Source: an uncultured Ruminococcus sp. (GTDB taxonomy: Bacteria; Bacillota; Clostridia; Oscillospirales; Ruminococcaceae). From it: 64,000 nucleotides of DNA. Every line of letters starts with the position of its first letter. Position 1 is the first letter of the stretch. A model generated the notes under the pieces. It had not been told where the DNA came from. It made no database searches and was given only the letters and a program-made list of their open reading frames with translations. Position numbers and translations under genes: made by a program. The stretch lies in contig CASEUJ010000032.1 in assembly GCA_949291125.1 (NCBI GenBank), positions 79,640 to 143,639 on the forward strand. Reading direction: 5' to 3'. Positions 1 to 10,806 of this stretch are shown here, one piece after another.

Positions 1-749
1 CGCCGTTCCGGCGACAATACGCCGCCCACAAAGGGCAGCCGCACAATGCCACCATGCACATGGCCGCACAGCACCAAATCTGCACCCCAAGCCGCATAGG
101 TGTCTAGGAATTTCGGATTATGGGAAAGCAGGATCGTCGTCCCGCGCTTTTCCCCGATCGCATGGGTCAGATCGTCCGGATCATAGGACGCCAGATGGCG
201 GAACTGTCGGTTTTCATCCCGGTAGACGCCATATTCCAGCCGGATTCCGGCAAGGTACAGGGGCGCTTTCCGGGATTCCGGGTTTTCCACAAATTTTCCG
301 CGCTTTGTGGAAAGCTTCACGCATGCATTGTTCAAAAGCCGGCATCCGGCATGTGCGATCACCTGTTCGAGTCGTTTGCGATCCTGCAACGGCAAATCCA
401 GTTCATGATTGCCATGGCACAAATACACCGGACAGATCCGGCGCAGACCGCGCAAAAACTCTGCCACATACGCATAATCGCGCATATCCCGCGACACCAG
501 ATCACCGGTAATGACGACCAGATCCGGGTTGCACATTTCCACGCGCCGGACAATGCGGCGATTCGCCTTTCCCATCTGTCGGTGGTGGAGATCGCTGAGC
601 TGTACGATGCGTAGGGACGATACGCCCGGCGGCAGGGATTTGAGACGAATTGTCATGCGCCGGGTCACCAAGATCTGGCGTTCCACCAAAATCCAGAGCA
701 TCAGCAGCACCAGAACACCAATGGCGGCGGCGATCCCATACCTGATCAT
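1..749 (-). CDS. Membrane-anchored metallophosphoesterase (3' end outside window)
   Basis: Calcineurin-like phosphoesterase of the YkuE/YaeI type, anchored by one N-terminal membrane segment (about residues 5-22). Metal-binding motifs are in the expected order: D53-L-H55, GD at 82-83, GNHE near 113-116, and CGHVHGG near the window edge. The reading frame runs open past position 1, so only about 249 codons are visible. Its ATG overlaps the stop of the upstream gene by four bases (ATGA), which implies translational coupling. Related proteins act on UDP-sugar or lipid phosphoesters outside the membrane; the substrate here cannot be read from the sequence. Confidence 0.9.
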   Translation of the reverse strand, partial: MIRYGIAAAIGVLVLLMLWILVERQILVTRRMTIRLKSLPPGVSSLRIVQLSDLHHRQMGKANRRIVRRVEMCNPDLVVITGDLVSRDMRDYAYVAEFLRGLRRICPVYLCHGNHELDLPLQDRKRLEQVIAHAGCRLLNNACVKLSTKRGKFVENPESRKAPLYLAGIRLEYGVYRDENRQFRHLASYDPDDLTHAIGEKRGTTILLSHNPKFLDTYAAWGADLVLCGHVHGGIVRLPFVGGVLSPER

Positions 750-1186
750 ACACGCATCTCCTTCCGGCGGCTGTCCTGCCAATGTAGCAGGATTACATCG
801 ATTGCGGAAAACACAAGCAGGTAAAACGACGTAATGGTCAAGCGTCCCGAAAACAGGGCGATATTGCCAAGGAAACTCGGCGTCTGCGGAAGCATGGGAT
901 GAAAGACGGGGAGATCCGGCGCACGAAGATACACGACCACCGAGACAAGGATACTCAACAGCAGCGGCACAAGGACGGCAGCGAAAAAGCAGAGCCACCG
1001 CGACACACCACGATTTTGAAGCGAGTCAGACTGAACCGCGTGATAGGCGGCGCACAAAATGAGCGGCGTCAGGAATAAAAGCTGGGCAGGAAAAGCGGTA
1101 AAGTGATAAACCAGCCAGTGGATGAGCTGTAGGAGCAGGCTGGAAAAAGTGATCAGGAGAAAGCGTTGGAGGGGGAAAGATTTCAT
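746..1186 (-). CDS. Small hydrophobic membrane protein, unknown function
   Basis: A 146-residue protein with about four hydrophobic segments and a basic C-terminus (RRKEMRV). The start at 1186 is chosen because AAAGGA lies seven bases before this ATG; a longer reading from 1357 lacks such a site and would run into the repeat downstream of gyrA. The gene overlaps the metallophosphoesterase by four bases, so the two probably form one transcript and may work together at the membrane. I do not recognise a family. Confidence 0.7.
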   Translation of the reverse strand: MKSFPLQRFLLITFSSLLLQLIHWLVYHFTAFPAQLLFLTPLILCAAYHAVQSDSLQNRGVSRWLCFFAAVLVPLLLSILVSVVVYLRAPDLPVFHPMLPQTPSFLGNIALFSGRLTITSFYLLVFSAIDVILLHWQDSRRKEMRV

Positions 1187-1348
1187 AGGGGGATCCTTTC
1201 TGCGAATAGCGGCAAGAGGGTAAGGCAATACCGCACAGAGATTTTTCGTCAGATAAAACAACAAACGGATTGAATCTTCTGTGTATTCGCGAGTCTTTTC
1301 GTAAAATACACATGCGAGCACAAGCATGACAGACAATATGTAAGCAGC

Positions 1349-1456
1349 GGTCGGCAATTTCCGTTCCGTTCATTCCCCTTGAGCGGCTGTGTAGGGCACG
1401 TAGTGTCCATAACAAAACAATTACTCATTCGTGGAATCGGGGTGAACTGTCTGCGG
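1349..1456 (-). repeat. Intergenic repeat family A, copy 1 (overlaps gyrA 3' end)
   Basis: Read on the minus strand it holds the series found in the other copies: a CCGCAGACAGT start, CACCCC, ACGAAYG, an imperfect hairpin of the GGGCAC/GTGCCC type, CTCAAGGGGAA, then a GGAAATTGCCGA-like tail that is shared only with copy 2. The first 33 bases (1424-1456) are translated as the last 11 residues of GyrA. Matches are by eye against 4080-4191, 8327-9080 and 17537-18000. Confidence 0.75.
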
Positions 1457-3994
1457 TTCTTCCTCGCCGTCCTCTTCCTTCTCCGTCCGCGTAAACGCCA
1501 CAACCTTTTGTCCTTCGTTTACACGCATGATTCTGACGCCCTTCGCCGTGCGTCCCATCTCACGGATCTCCTCACAAGGTACTCGGATGATAACACCATC
1601 GCTGGAGATAAACATCAGATCATCTGTCTCATCGACCACCTTGATACCGCAGACATCGCCGCGCTCTTCATCCACCTTGTAATTGGTCAGACCCAAACCG
1701 CCTCTCGACTGCATCCGGTATTCGTCTAGGGCGGTGCGCTTGCCATAGCCGTTTTCTGTGACGGTAAGGAGCGTCGCACCTTCTCGCTCACGCGCCATGG
1801 ATACGACCTCATCTCCGTTCCGAAGGGTAATCGCCTTGACGCCATGTGCCGACCGGGACATCGGGCGCACATCGTTCTCGTCAATCCGGATCGCCATGCC
1901 CTTTTTGGTTGCAATAAACAGCCGGTTTTTGCCGCCCGTCATTCTTACGCCGGCGATCTCGTCGCCTTCGTCGAGTCCCACGGCAATCAGACCGTTCTTG
2001 CGCACATTGCGGTATGCCGAAAGGGACGTTCGCTTGATCTTACCAAAGCGCGTCACGATCACGACATACTTCCCCTCGTCAAAGTCCGCCGTTTCCAATA
2101 CTGCTGCGATCTTTTCGCCCGGGTGCATCGGCAGGAGGTTGACGATATTCGTGCCGCGTGCATTCTTCGAGCCCTCTGGCAGTTCGTAACACTTGAGCTT
2201 ATACATCATGCCCAGATTCGTGATAAACAGCATATTCGAATGGGACGAGCAGACAATCATTTCGCTGACAAAGTCTTCTTCGCGCTGTTTCATGCCGGTG
2301 ACACCTCTTCCGCCGCGGCGCTGGGTCTTATAGACATCCGCAGGAATGCGCTTGATATAACCGCTGTCGGTATAGGTGACCACACACTCTTCCACCGGAA
2401 TGAGATCTTCAATATCCACTTCGCCGTCCACGGTTTCAATCTGCGTACGGCGCGCATCGCCAAACTTGCGGCGGATCTCGTCGAGATCGTCGCGGATGAT
2501 CTGATAAACCCTTTCACGGTCTGCTAAGATATCCAGAAGATCTGAAATTTTCTGCATCAGCCCATATAACTCGTCGGTGACCTTCTGGCGCTCCATGCCG
2601 GTGAGTTGCCCCAAACGCATCTGGACAATGGCCTCCGCCTGTTCATCCGACAGCCCGATCTGATGCTCTAAGTGATACTGATCGACATCATATTGCGCCC
2701 GATCCAAAACGGCAGACATATCGATCTCCTGAAACCGCTCGATAAGGCGCGCCTTGCCCTCTGCAATCGTCTTGCTGCTGCGCAAAATGGCAATGACTTC
2801 ATCGATATGGTCAATCGCCACCACAAAGCCCTGTAGGATATGTGCACGTTTTTTCGCCTTTTCGAGGTCAAACTTGGTGCGGTTGGTGATGACTTCCACC
2901 TGGAATTCGAGGTAGTGCTCCAGCACTTGCTTCAGGCTCAGCGTCTTCGGCTCGCCCTTCACCAGCGCCAGCATATTGACGCTGACGGTATCTTGCAGTT
3001 GGGTATAGGAGAACAGCTTATTGAGCACGATCTGAGAAATGGCGTCCTTTTTCAGCTCGATGACAATGCGCATGCCCTGACGGCTCGATTCATCCTGGAT
3101 GTGGTGAATGCCTTCGACGCGCTTTTCCTTTGCCAAATTCGCGATGGATTCCACCAGGCGTGCCTTATTGACCATATAGGGGATCTCTGTGACGATGATC
3201 GACTCTCTGCCGCGGACGGTTTCGAAATGCGTCTTGCTCCGGAGGGTGATTTTCCCTCTGCCGGTGGCATAAGCCGCACGGATACCGCTTCTGCCCATAA
3301 TGATGCCGCCGGTCGGGAAATCGGGGCCTTGAATACACTGCATCATTTCATCGAGCGTACAGTCGGGGTTGTCCATCAAAAGGTGAATGCCGTCGATGAC
3401 TTCACCGAGATTATGCGGCGGAATATTGGTTGCCATGCCGACCGCGATCCCGATCGAACCATTCACGAGAATATTCGGGAATCGCGACGGCAGCACATCG
3501 GGTTCTTTCAGGCGGTCGTCATAGTTCGGAACAAAGGGGACGGTTTCCTTATTGATATCGGTAAGCATCTCCATGGCGATTTTGGACATCCGGGCTTCGG
3601 TATAACGATATGCTGCCGGCGGGTCGCCATCGACCGAACCGAAGTTCCCCTGTCCATCCACCAACACATAGCGCATCGAGAAGGTCTGGGCCAGGCGTAC
3701 CAAGGCATCATAGACAGACGAGTCGCCATGGGGATGATAGCTGCCGAGCACAGAACCGACGGTATCGGCGCACTTATGGTACGCCTTATCCGGGGTCAGT
3801 CCCTTTTCATACATGGTATAGAGGATGCGGCGGTGAACCGGTTTCAAACCATCACGCACATCCGGAAGGGCACGCGCCACGATAACGGACATCGCATATT
3901 GGAGGAAGGCATCTTCCATACGTGTGCCGATATCAATGGGAGTGATTTTTTGTTTTCCGTTGAGGAAGTAATTTTCGGTTGTATTTTGATCCAT
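1421..3994 (-). CDS. gyrA: DNA gyrase subunit A
   Basis: Breakage-reunion subunit of gyrase, 857 residues, the normal length. The catalytic tyrosine is Tyr131 in RYTEAR. The quinolone-resistance region reads [10 protein letters not shown] with Ser92 and Asp96 (E. coli Ser83 and Asp87), the susceptible form. The C-terminal beta-pinwheel carries a GyrA box, QRRGGRG. An AGAAGGAG ribosome site precedes the ATG. It lies 148 bp downstream of the YcxB-like gene, which itself follows gyrB. The final residues [11 protein letters not shown] come from repeat copy 1 and nearly match the end of the unrelated neighbour at 4143-4718. Confidence 0.98.
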   Translation of the reverse strand: MDQNTTENYFLNGKQKITPIDIGTRMEDAFLQYAMSVIVARALPDVRDGLKPVHRRILYTMYEKGLTPDKAYHKCADTVGSVLGSYHPHGDSSVYDALVRLAQTFSMRYVLVDGQGNFGSVDGDPPAAYRYTEARMSKIAMEMLTDINKETVPFVPNYDDRLKEPDVLPSRFPNILVNGSIGIAVGMATNIPPHNLGEVIDGIHLLMDNPDCTLDEMMQCIQGPDFPTGGIIMGRSGIRAAYATGRGKITLRSKTHFETVRGRESIIVTEIPYMVNKARLVESIANLAKEKRVEGIHHIQDESSRQGMRIVIELKKDAISQIVLNKLFSYTQLQDTVSVNMLALVKGEPKTLSLKQVLEHYLEFQVEVITNRTKFDLEKAKKRAHILQGFVVAIDHIDEVIAILRSSKTIAEGKARLIERFQEIDMSAVLDRAQYDVDQYHLEHQIGLSDEQAEAIVQMRLGQLTGMERQKVTDELYGLMQKISDLLDILADRERVYQIIRDDLDEIRRKFGDARRTQIETVDGEVDIEDLIPVEECVVTYTDSGYIKRIPADVYKTQRRGGRGVTGMKQREEDFVSEMIVCSSHSNMLFITNLGMMYKLKCYELPEGSKNARGTNIVNLLPMHPGEKIAAVLETADFDEGKYVVIVTRFGKIKRTSLSAYRNVRKNGLIAVGLDEGDEIAGVRMTGGKNRLFIATKKGMAIRIDENDVRPMSRSAHGVKAITLRNGDEVVSMAREREGATLLTVTENGYGKRTALDEYRMQSRGGLGLTNYKVDEERGDVCGIKVVDETDDLMFISSDGVIIRVPCEEIREMGRTAKGVRIMRVNEGQKVVAFTRTEKEEDGEEEPQTVHPDSTNE

Positions 3995-4079
3995 AATGAG
4001 CTCCTTCTGTTAGAAGTTAGAAGTTAGAGGTTCGAGGTTGGGCTTACCACTGCTTTTCTCATGCCCTGACAAATCCTCA

Positions 4080-4191
4080 CGATCGGCAATCTCCCTGTCT
4101 TTGAGAAGCTTACAGGGCACACAGTGCTCTGTAAGGGAAAGATTACGCATTCGTGAAATCGGAGTGGACTGTCTGCGGCGACTCACCGCCG
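4080..4191 (-). repeat. Intergenic repeat family A, copy 2 (overlaps a gene 3' end)
   Basis: Same orientation and order of elements as copy 1: CCGCAGACAGTCCACTCC, an ATTTCACGAATGCG stretch, an imperfect hairpin with GTGTGCCCT, and a tail like copy 1 (AGATTGCCGATC). The CGGCGGTGAGTCGCCG palindrome core is degraded at its left end. Bases 4146-4178 code for the last 11 residues (PQTVHSDFTNA) of the membrane protein upstream. Between this copy and gyrA, GTTAGAAGTTAGA-type short direct repeats occupy 4014-4030. Confidence 0.75.
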
Positions 4192-4718
4192 AGCACACGC
4201 TTCGGCACAATGTAAAACATTCGCTTTCCCTCGCATACCAAATAAAACTCTGGCATTTCCTTCATCCACGCCTGATCCAGCAGAATCCTTGTTTCTGGGA
4301 TATGTCTGGCATCTCCGGCTTCGGCTGAATCTGCTTCATCCAAATCCACGTCTGCATCCGGCTGGGTCACCGTCTGGATTCGCAGCACATTCCCATCGCA
4401 CATCGAAATATACCGATCGCCCTCCAGCTCATGCAGCGCATCCAGAACACGCCGCCGCATTTTTCGGGGGTTATACCACAGGATAAAAATGCCTGCCAGA
4501 CAAACCATCATCAGAAAATACTGCATCCGGTTGTCCGGCGTCTGTACCGCCGAATACACAAACGAGATCAGCAGCAGCGCGAAAAATGCCATCAGAATAT
4601 AACTGCGCGGCAGGGTGTATTTCTTCTGAAACTCCCGAAATCCTTCGCGATAATATGCAATATCGATGCCATAAGGCTCCGTCCAGTCGTACTGGGGCAG
4701 GGTTACTTGTTGTTTCAT
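4143..4718 (-). CDS. YcxB-like two-helix membrane protein (tentative)
   Basis: A 191-residue protein with two adjacent membrane segments (about residues 45-85) and a soluble C-terminal part ending in a strand pattern (FYLVCEGKRMFYIVPKRVLGG) that resembles YcxB-like domains. The start at 4718 follows a GGAG site; gyrB ends 17 bases before it, so it is likely co-transcribed with gyrB and gyrA. Family assignment is by pattern only. Its last 11 residues derive from repeat copy 2. Confidence 0.6.
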   Translation of the reverse strand: MKQQVTLPQYDWTEPYGIDIAYYREGFREFQKKYTLPRSYILMAFFALLLISFVYSAVQTPDNRMQYFLMMVCLAGIFILWYNPRKMRRRVLDALHELEGDRYISMCDGNVLRIQTVTQPDADVDLDEADSAEAGDARHIPETRILLDQAWMKEMPEFYLVCEGKRMFYIVPKRVLGGESPQTVHSDFTNA

Positions 4719-4734
4719 ACATTGCTCCAATCTG

Positions 4735-6876
<2,142 letters not shown>

Positions 6877-6887
6877 TCATCAAAAAC

Positions 6888-6941
6888 AAAAGACGCGAAT
6901 CGAGTGTCTGTAGTGAGAAGGGAACCGTCGTCAGACAGTGG
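6888..6941 (+). repeat. Intergenic repeat family B, copy 1 (overlaps recF 3' end)
   Basis: Shares GA-Y-GCGAA, CGAGTG, TGT-R-GT, GGAAC and GTCGTCAGAC in the same order and spacing with 12541-12594. The recF stop codon and its last codons fall inside it. Found by eye; identity roughly 70%. Confidence 0.55.
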
Positions 6942-8073
6942 AGGAAGATTCCCGAAGTCTTCCCTGTGCGATCACAATCCGCTTTCCCTCTCCCTCATAC
7001 AACACCGACTCGGGGTGACACGTTGTCACAAACACCTGCATTCCCTGCACCATCGTCGCCACTACACGTTGTCTCGATTCGTCGAGTTCTCCCATTACAT
7101 CATCCAGCAACACCACCGGCGTTTCCTTCTGACGATCCCGATAGATCTCCGCCTGCGCCAATTTCAGCGCCAGCGCAAGGCTTTTCTTCTGCCCCTGTGA
7201 GCCGAATTCCCGTGCCGGCTTGCCGTCGATCCACAATACCAGATCGTCCCGGTGTGCCCCAACGCCTGTGTGCCCCAACATCAGATCTGAACTCCGGCTC
7301 TGCGCCAGACGCTCCCGATAATGTTCCAAAAGTTCCGGCGTTTCCTGCTCCGGCAGCAGGTCCTGTGCGTCCCTGCCGAACACGCTGGAAGCATAATGGA
7401 TGGAGATCGACTCCCGATCCCCAGCAATACGGCGATATAACGGTACACACGTTTCAGCCAGTTTCCGGACATAGGCGGCGCGGCGAATCGAAAGCTCTGT
7501 GCCCAGCTTCACAAGCTGTTCGTCCCATACGGATAACATCAGTTTCGTCTGTTCCGGCGAAAGCTTTTGTTTTAATAAACTGTTTCGCTGGTGGAGCACC
7601 AATTGATACCGCCGCACGAAGTTGAGCATTGGCGCATAGAGCTGGGCGCTGCACAAATCGAGAAACGACCGCCGCCGCTCCGGACCGCCGGTGATAAGGA
7701 TTAAATCCTCCGGCGTGAATACCACACAGTGAAACACCGAGAATAGTTCGCTTGCCTTGTGAGGGATGTCGTTGCGCCAGAACTTTTTTTCCGGGACACT
7801 GCCCCCGGGGATCATATGCAAGCGCAGTGTCTGGGTGCGCCGCGCATCTTCAAAGGACGCCTCGACTGAAAGATCGCCGCCGGAAAACGGCAGGTAATCG
7901 CGTTCTTTTGTGCCACGAAAGCTCTTACAGCCAGTCAGCACCCAGATCGCTTCGATGAGATTGGTCTTTCCCTGGGCATTTTCGCCGAAGATGAGATTAT
8001 ATGCCGGATGGGGCGAAAATGATACGTTCTGGAGGTTTTTGAAACCGTTGATATGGAGTTGGGTCAGTTTCAT
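6931..8073 (-). CDS. recF: DNA replication and repair protein RecF
   Basis: SMC-like ATPase that binds gapped DNA and helps load RecA. It has 380 residues; Walker A is GENAQGKTN at 30-38 and Walker B is [12 protein letters not shown] near 326. The ABC-type signature region near 300 is [16 protein letters not shown]. Its ATG overlaps the stop of the S4 gene by four bases with no strong ribosome site of its own, so translation is probably coupled. The extreme C-terminus (ESSSTV) lies in repeat family B. Confidence 0.97.
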   Translation of the reverse strand: MKLTQLHINGFKNLQNVSFSPHPAYNLIFGENAQGKTNLIEAIWVLTGCKSFRGTKERDYLPFSGGDLSVEASFEDARRTQTLRLHMIPGGSVPEKKFWRNDIPHKASELFSVFHCVVFTPEDLILITGGPERRRSFLDLCSAQLYAPMLNFVRRYQLVLHQRNSLLKQKLSPEQTKLMLSVWDEQLVKLGTELSIRRAAYVRKLAETCVPLYRRIAGDRESISIHYASSVFGRDAQDLLPEQETPELLEHYRERLAQSRSSDLMLGHTGVGAHRDDLVLWIDGKPAREFGSQGQKKSLALALKLAQAEIYRDRQKETPVVLLDDVMGELDESRQRVVATMVQGMQVFVTTCHPESVLYEGEGKRIVIAQGRLRESSSTV

Positions 8074-8291
8074 GATTCGGACTGAACGTGGAGCTCATAA
8101 TTCTGGACAGTCACGACATCGCCGGGGCGAATCTTTTTCCCGCGCATGGTACAGACTTCACCATTGACCCGGACAAGCCCTTGTTGGACGAGCTCTTTGG
8201 CGAAGCCGCCGGTATCGGTCATGCCCGCAAATTTGAGGAGAGCATCGAGTTTGATGAATTCGGTGTGGATGGATACAGGAATGATTTCCAT
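8070..8291 (-). CDS. S4-domain RNA-binding protein, YaaA/RlbA type
   Basis: A 73-residue S4-fold protein ([19 protein letters not shown], then [19 protein letters not shown]) always found next to recF in Bacillota. It probably binds RNA or the ribosome; its exact job is unsettled. AAAGGAG precedes the ATG at a good distance. It overlaps recF by four bases. It is separated from dnaN by an 868-bp repeat-filled gap, unlike the tight dnaN-yaaA spacing seen in Bacillus. Confidence 0.93.
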   Translation of the reverse strand: MEIIPVSIHTEFIKLDALLKFAGMTDTGGFAKELVQQGLVRVNGEVCTMRGKKIRPGDVVTVQNYELHVQSES

Positions 8292-8326
8292 AAGAAAGCT
8301 CCTTTATTAGAGAATAGAAGTAAGGT

Positions 8327-9080
8327 GCGGCGAGTCGTCGCTGACAGCCCAGCGCGGGCTCGCGCAGAGCAGTCCAGTGCGGGCTCGCACAGAGCAGTCC
8401 ACCCCAATTTTACGAACGTGAACTCTGAAAGTTACGGGCACTGCGTGCCCTACATGCCCCTCAAGGGGAATTTATGAGAAAAGAGAAATTCTCGAAAGCA
8501 TGGGAATCGCACAAGTCAAGGATGCCCGAACGGAAAAGTTTTTCGGTCCAGCAGTTTTTCAAAAATGCTGGTCGCTGCGAAGCAGCGAAACGAGTGTAGC
8601 AAATCCGATGCAAGCGAAATCCAGAAAAAAGCCAAACAGCGCAAAGCCGATCGTAGAAAACCTTCCCACCCATGCAAAGCAAAATATCAGAACATCAACG
8701 CCATGGCAACCGTCAACCCAAAAATCGGCTTTGCGCACCCAAGCGAACAGCAAGCGCAGCGCGCGATTTCGCCGGCGCCGGCTGCACGAGTGGGAGGACG
8801 AAAAGTAGAGGCTGCAAATCCAACCCCAATCCAACCAAGCAAAAAAGCAAACGCAAACAATGCAAAGCCGATCTAAAATACCTGCCCCACCCATGCAAAG
8901 AAAAACATCAGAACATCAACGCCATGGCAACCGTCAACCCAAAAATCGGCTTTGCGCACCCAGGCGAACAGCAAGCGCAGCGCGCGATTTCGCCGGCGCC
9001 GGCTGCACAAGTGGGAGGACGAATGCAAACTCTGGAAGTTACAGGCACTGCGTACCTCTCAAGAAGAATTTATGAAATAT
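8327..9080 (+). repeat. Intergenic repeat family A, copy 3 (long, with internal tandem duplication)
   Basis: The longest copy, filling the gap between dnaN and the S4 gene. It starts with two tandem modules of the GCGGGCTCGC-RCAGAGCAGTCC type, then the core CAGTCCACCCCAATTTTACG, a GGGCACTGCGTGCCC hairpin, CCCCTCAAGGGG, and a 41-codon open frame at 8474-8599. After that a 221-bp unit occurs twice (from 8641 and from 8862, the second truncated near 9022). In the first unit, GCGCAAAGCCGAT (8639-8651) pairs with ATCGGCTTTGCGC (8724-8736). The end (9023-9080) repeats degraded core sequence. No real gene is visible here. Confidence 0.85.
8641..9022 (+). repeat. 221-bp tandem duplication within repeat copy 3
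   Basis: Unit 1 is 8641-8861 and unit 2 starts at 8862. Both hold CACCCATGCAAAG, CATCAACGCCATGGCAACCG, ATCGGCTTTGCGCACCC and GCGCGCGATTTCGCCGGCG in the same order, with few differences. Repeat copy 5 (17537-18000) has this unit only once, so the duplication is local to this copy. Confidence 0.85.
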
Positions 9081-9159
9081 GGTGGAGGGGTATTTCTTTG
9101 AAAGTATGCTCCAACTGAACACTATATTTTTCGGCTTTCACCCTTGTTCCTACGCCGTT

Positions 9160-10266
9160 TCAATTACGCAGCTGGATCGGCATCAGCAAAAAGATAAAGC
9201 TTTCGCCCTCCGGCGGCAATAACTTCGCCACACGATTGCCGCCCGATAGCTGAATTCGAAGCTGGTCACAGTCCGCAGCACGCACCGCATCTAAGAAAAA
9301 CCGATTATCAAATCCAATCGTCACATCCGGTCCATTTACCTGCGCCGGGATCTTATCCTTGATCTCGCCGATTCCCGTCTTACACCAGATCTGCATCGAT
9401 CCATTCGTAAACGTACATCGCACCGGTGCATTGTACTTTCCGCTAATGAGCAGCGAACAACGCTCTAAACAATGCATCAGATCACGCGTGTCGATTCGGA
9501 TCTCCGTTTCATAGGTAGATGGAATGCTGCTCTTGTAATTGTGGAACTCTCCTTCCAGAAGCCGCGAAAATACCACATAACCGCCGAATTCAAATACCAC
9601 ATTGCGGCGGTCGGCAGAGATCGTGCATAGCTCTTCGGAATCGTCACTGAGCATCGCGGCAACTTCTAACAGGGTGCGCTTCGGTACGACAAAATGACAG
9701 GGTTTGTCATACGAGATCGGCTCTTGCCGTACTGCCAGGCGATAGCCGTCAATTGCTGCCACATGCAAAACGTGATCCTCAACCTCAAACAGTTCGCCGG
9801 TCAATACCGGCTTGGATTCGTTTAGAGATGCCGCATAGTGCGTCTGACGGATCATTGACCCCAAAACAGATTGCTCAAGCTGCATCCCCTCTTCAATATC
9901 CAGATCCGGAAGCGCCGGATATTCCGCCGCCGACATCGCCGAAATCTGAAGCTGGGTTTCATCGCAGTACAGATGGACAATATAGTTGTCATCGACCTGC
10001 ATGGTGATGGTCTCGCCGGAACACCGCCGCACCGATTCGCTCAAAAGCCGCGGAGAGATCACAAATTCTCCTGTATCCGAAGATTCCACTTCGATGCAGG
10101 ACTGAATGCCAAATTCGAGATCAAATCCAGTCAGCTCAAGCGATTCGTGGTTCAAACGAAGTTTCAACCGTTCGAGTTCTGGAATTGTGGATTTCGGAGA
10201 AACACCCTTTGCAACATGGGTGATGGTAGTATAAAAGAGCTGCCGATTGCATGTAAATCTGATCAT
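9160..10266 (-). CDS. dnaN: DNA polymerase III sliding clamp (beta)
   Basis: Ring-shaped processivity clamp, 368 residues, the family's usual length. It begins MIRFTCNRQLFYTTITHVAK, matching the clamp N-terminus, and ends with the conserved LLMPIQLRN (the usual MPIR-type end of the protein-binding groove). An open frame continues upstream to 10599 but that part is origin DNA, so the start at 10266 is preferred although no strong ribosome site precedes it. dnaA lies 540 bp upstream, a longer gap than in many relatives. Confidence 0.97.
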   Translation of the reverse strand: MIRFTCNRQLFYTTITHVAKGVSPKSTIPELERLKLRLNHESLELTGFDLEFGIQSCIEVESSDTGEFVISPRLLSESVRRCSGETITMQVDDNYIVHLYCDETQLQISAMSAAEYPALPDLDIEEGMQLEQSVLGSMIRQTHYAASLNESKPVLTGELFEVEDHVLHVAAIDGYRLAVRQEPISYDKPCHFVVPKRTLLEVAAMLSDDSEELCTISADRRNVVFEFGGYVVFSRLLEGEFHNYKSSIPSTYETEIRIDTRDLMHCLERCSLLISGKYNAPVRCTFTNGSMQIWCKTGIGEIKDKIPAQVNGPDVTIGFDNRFFLDAVRAADCDQLRIQLSGGNRVAKLLPPEGESFIFLLMPIQLRN

Positions 10267-10806
10267 ATCTATCAACCATTCGTCCAGCAAGTGTCGGACG
10301 CTAACCTTTCTCTCCGGCGTTGTGGAAACATCCGGAGTAATTGCTTGATCGCGCGCAGCGCGGTCATACAAAACAAACGAATAAAAATGAAGTAGTAGTA
10401 TTAAGGGGCGTGAAAAAGTCAGGACAGGAAAATTCATCCGAAACTGCGTGATTATTTTTCCACATCCCGGGTGTGGGGAGTTTTGGGAAAAGTGGAATCC
10501 GATCCGGCATGTGAAGAAGTGGAGAAATTGTGGAGTGGAAAGGGAAAGATTGTGGAGAAATTCGTGGAAAACGGCGTTTGTCGGAATTTGGGATTCCACA
10601 GGCTGTGGAAAGGGTTTTCACATCGGTTTCCACAGCAGATTTTGCTGTCGGATCTGCTTGTCCGGAAGAATCGGCGCAGACTGCGGTAATTTTTCTCCAC
10701 ATCCAGTTTTCCACAAGGTGTTGAAAGTGATGTGGAAAACTCAGAAAAGACTGTGGAAAGTGTGTTGGAACAGCATTTCTGTCGCCCCAGATCCCCGTGT
10801 GCTTCA
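10267..10806. other. oriC: Candidate oriC, dnaA-dnaN gap with DnaA-box cluster
   Basis: At least eight DnaA-box-like 9-mers of the forms TTTTCCACA, TTCTCCACA, CTTTCCACA and GTTTCCACA occur at 10456-10464, 10551-10559, 10592-10600, 10604-10612, 10626-10634, 10693-10701, 10707-10715, 10731-10739 and 10752-10760, on both strands. The perfect TTATCCACA was not seen. An A/T-rich stretch at 10370-10400 would suit duplex unwinding. Position, density and neighbours support an origin function; strand-skew data would settle it. Confidence 0.75.
10388..10408 (+). promoter_or_regulatory. Possible DnaA-trio element
   Basis: Read 3' to 5' from the box cluster, the plus strand shows a GGGG patch followed by AAT, TAT, GAT, GAT, GAA, partly fitting the 3'-[GA]A[TA]-5' triplets that guide DnaA onto single strands. 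The gap to the nearest box (10456) is about 50 bp, longer than in Bacillus, so this is tentative. Confidence 0.35.

Noticed and set aside
8641-9022. CRISPR-like array
   Set aside because: Only two units of about 221 bp without regular spacers, and no cas genes nearby.
8500-9118. Open frames of 70-148 codons in repeat copy 3 (and similar ones in copy 5)
   Set aside because: They lie in several overlapping frames, are built from the tandem unit, lack good ribosome sites, and do not stay in the same frame between copies.
10267-10599. N-terminal extension of dnaN or separate genes in the oriC gap
   Set aside because: The frame is opened by box-rich DNA; the clamp family starts at MIRFTCNRQ (10266).
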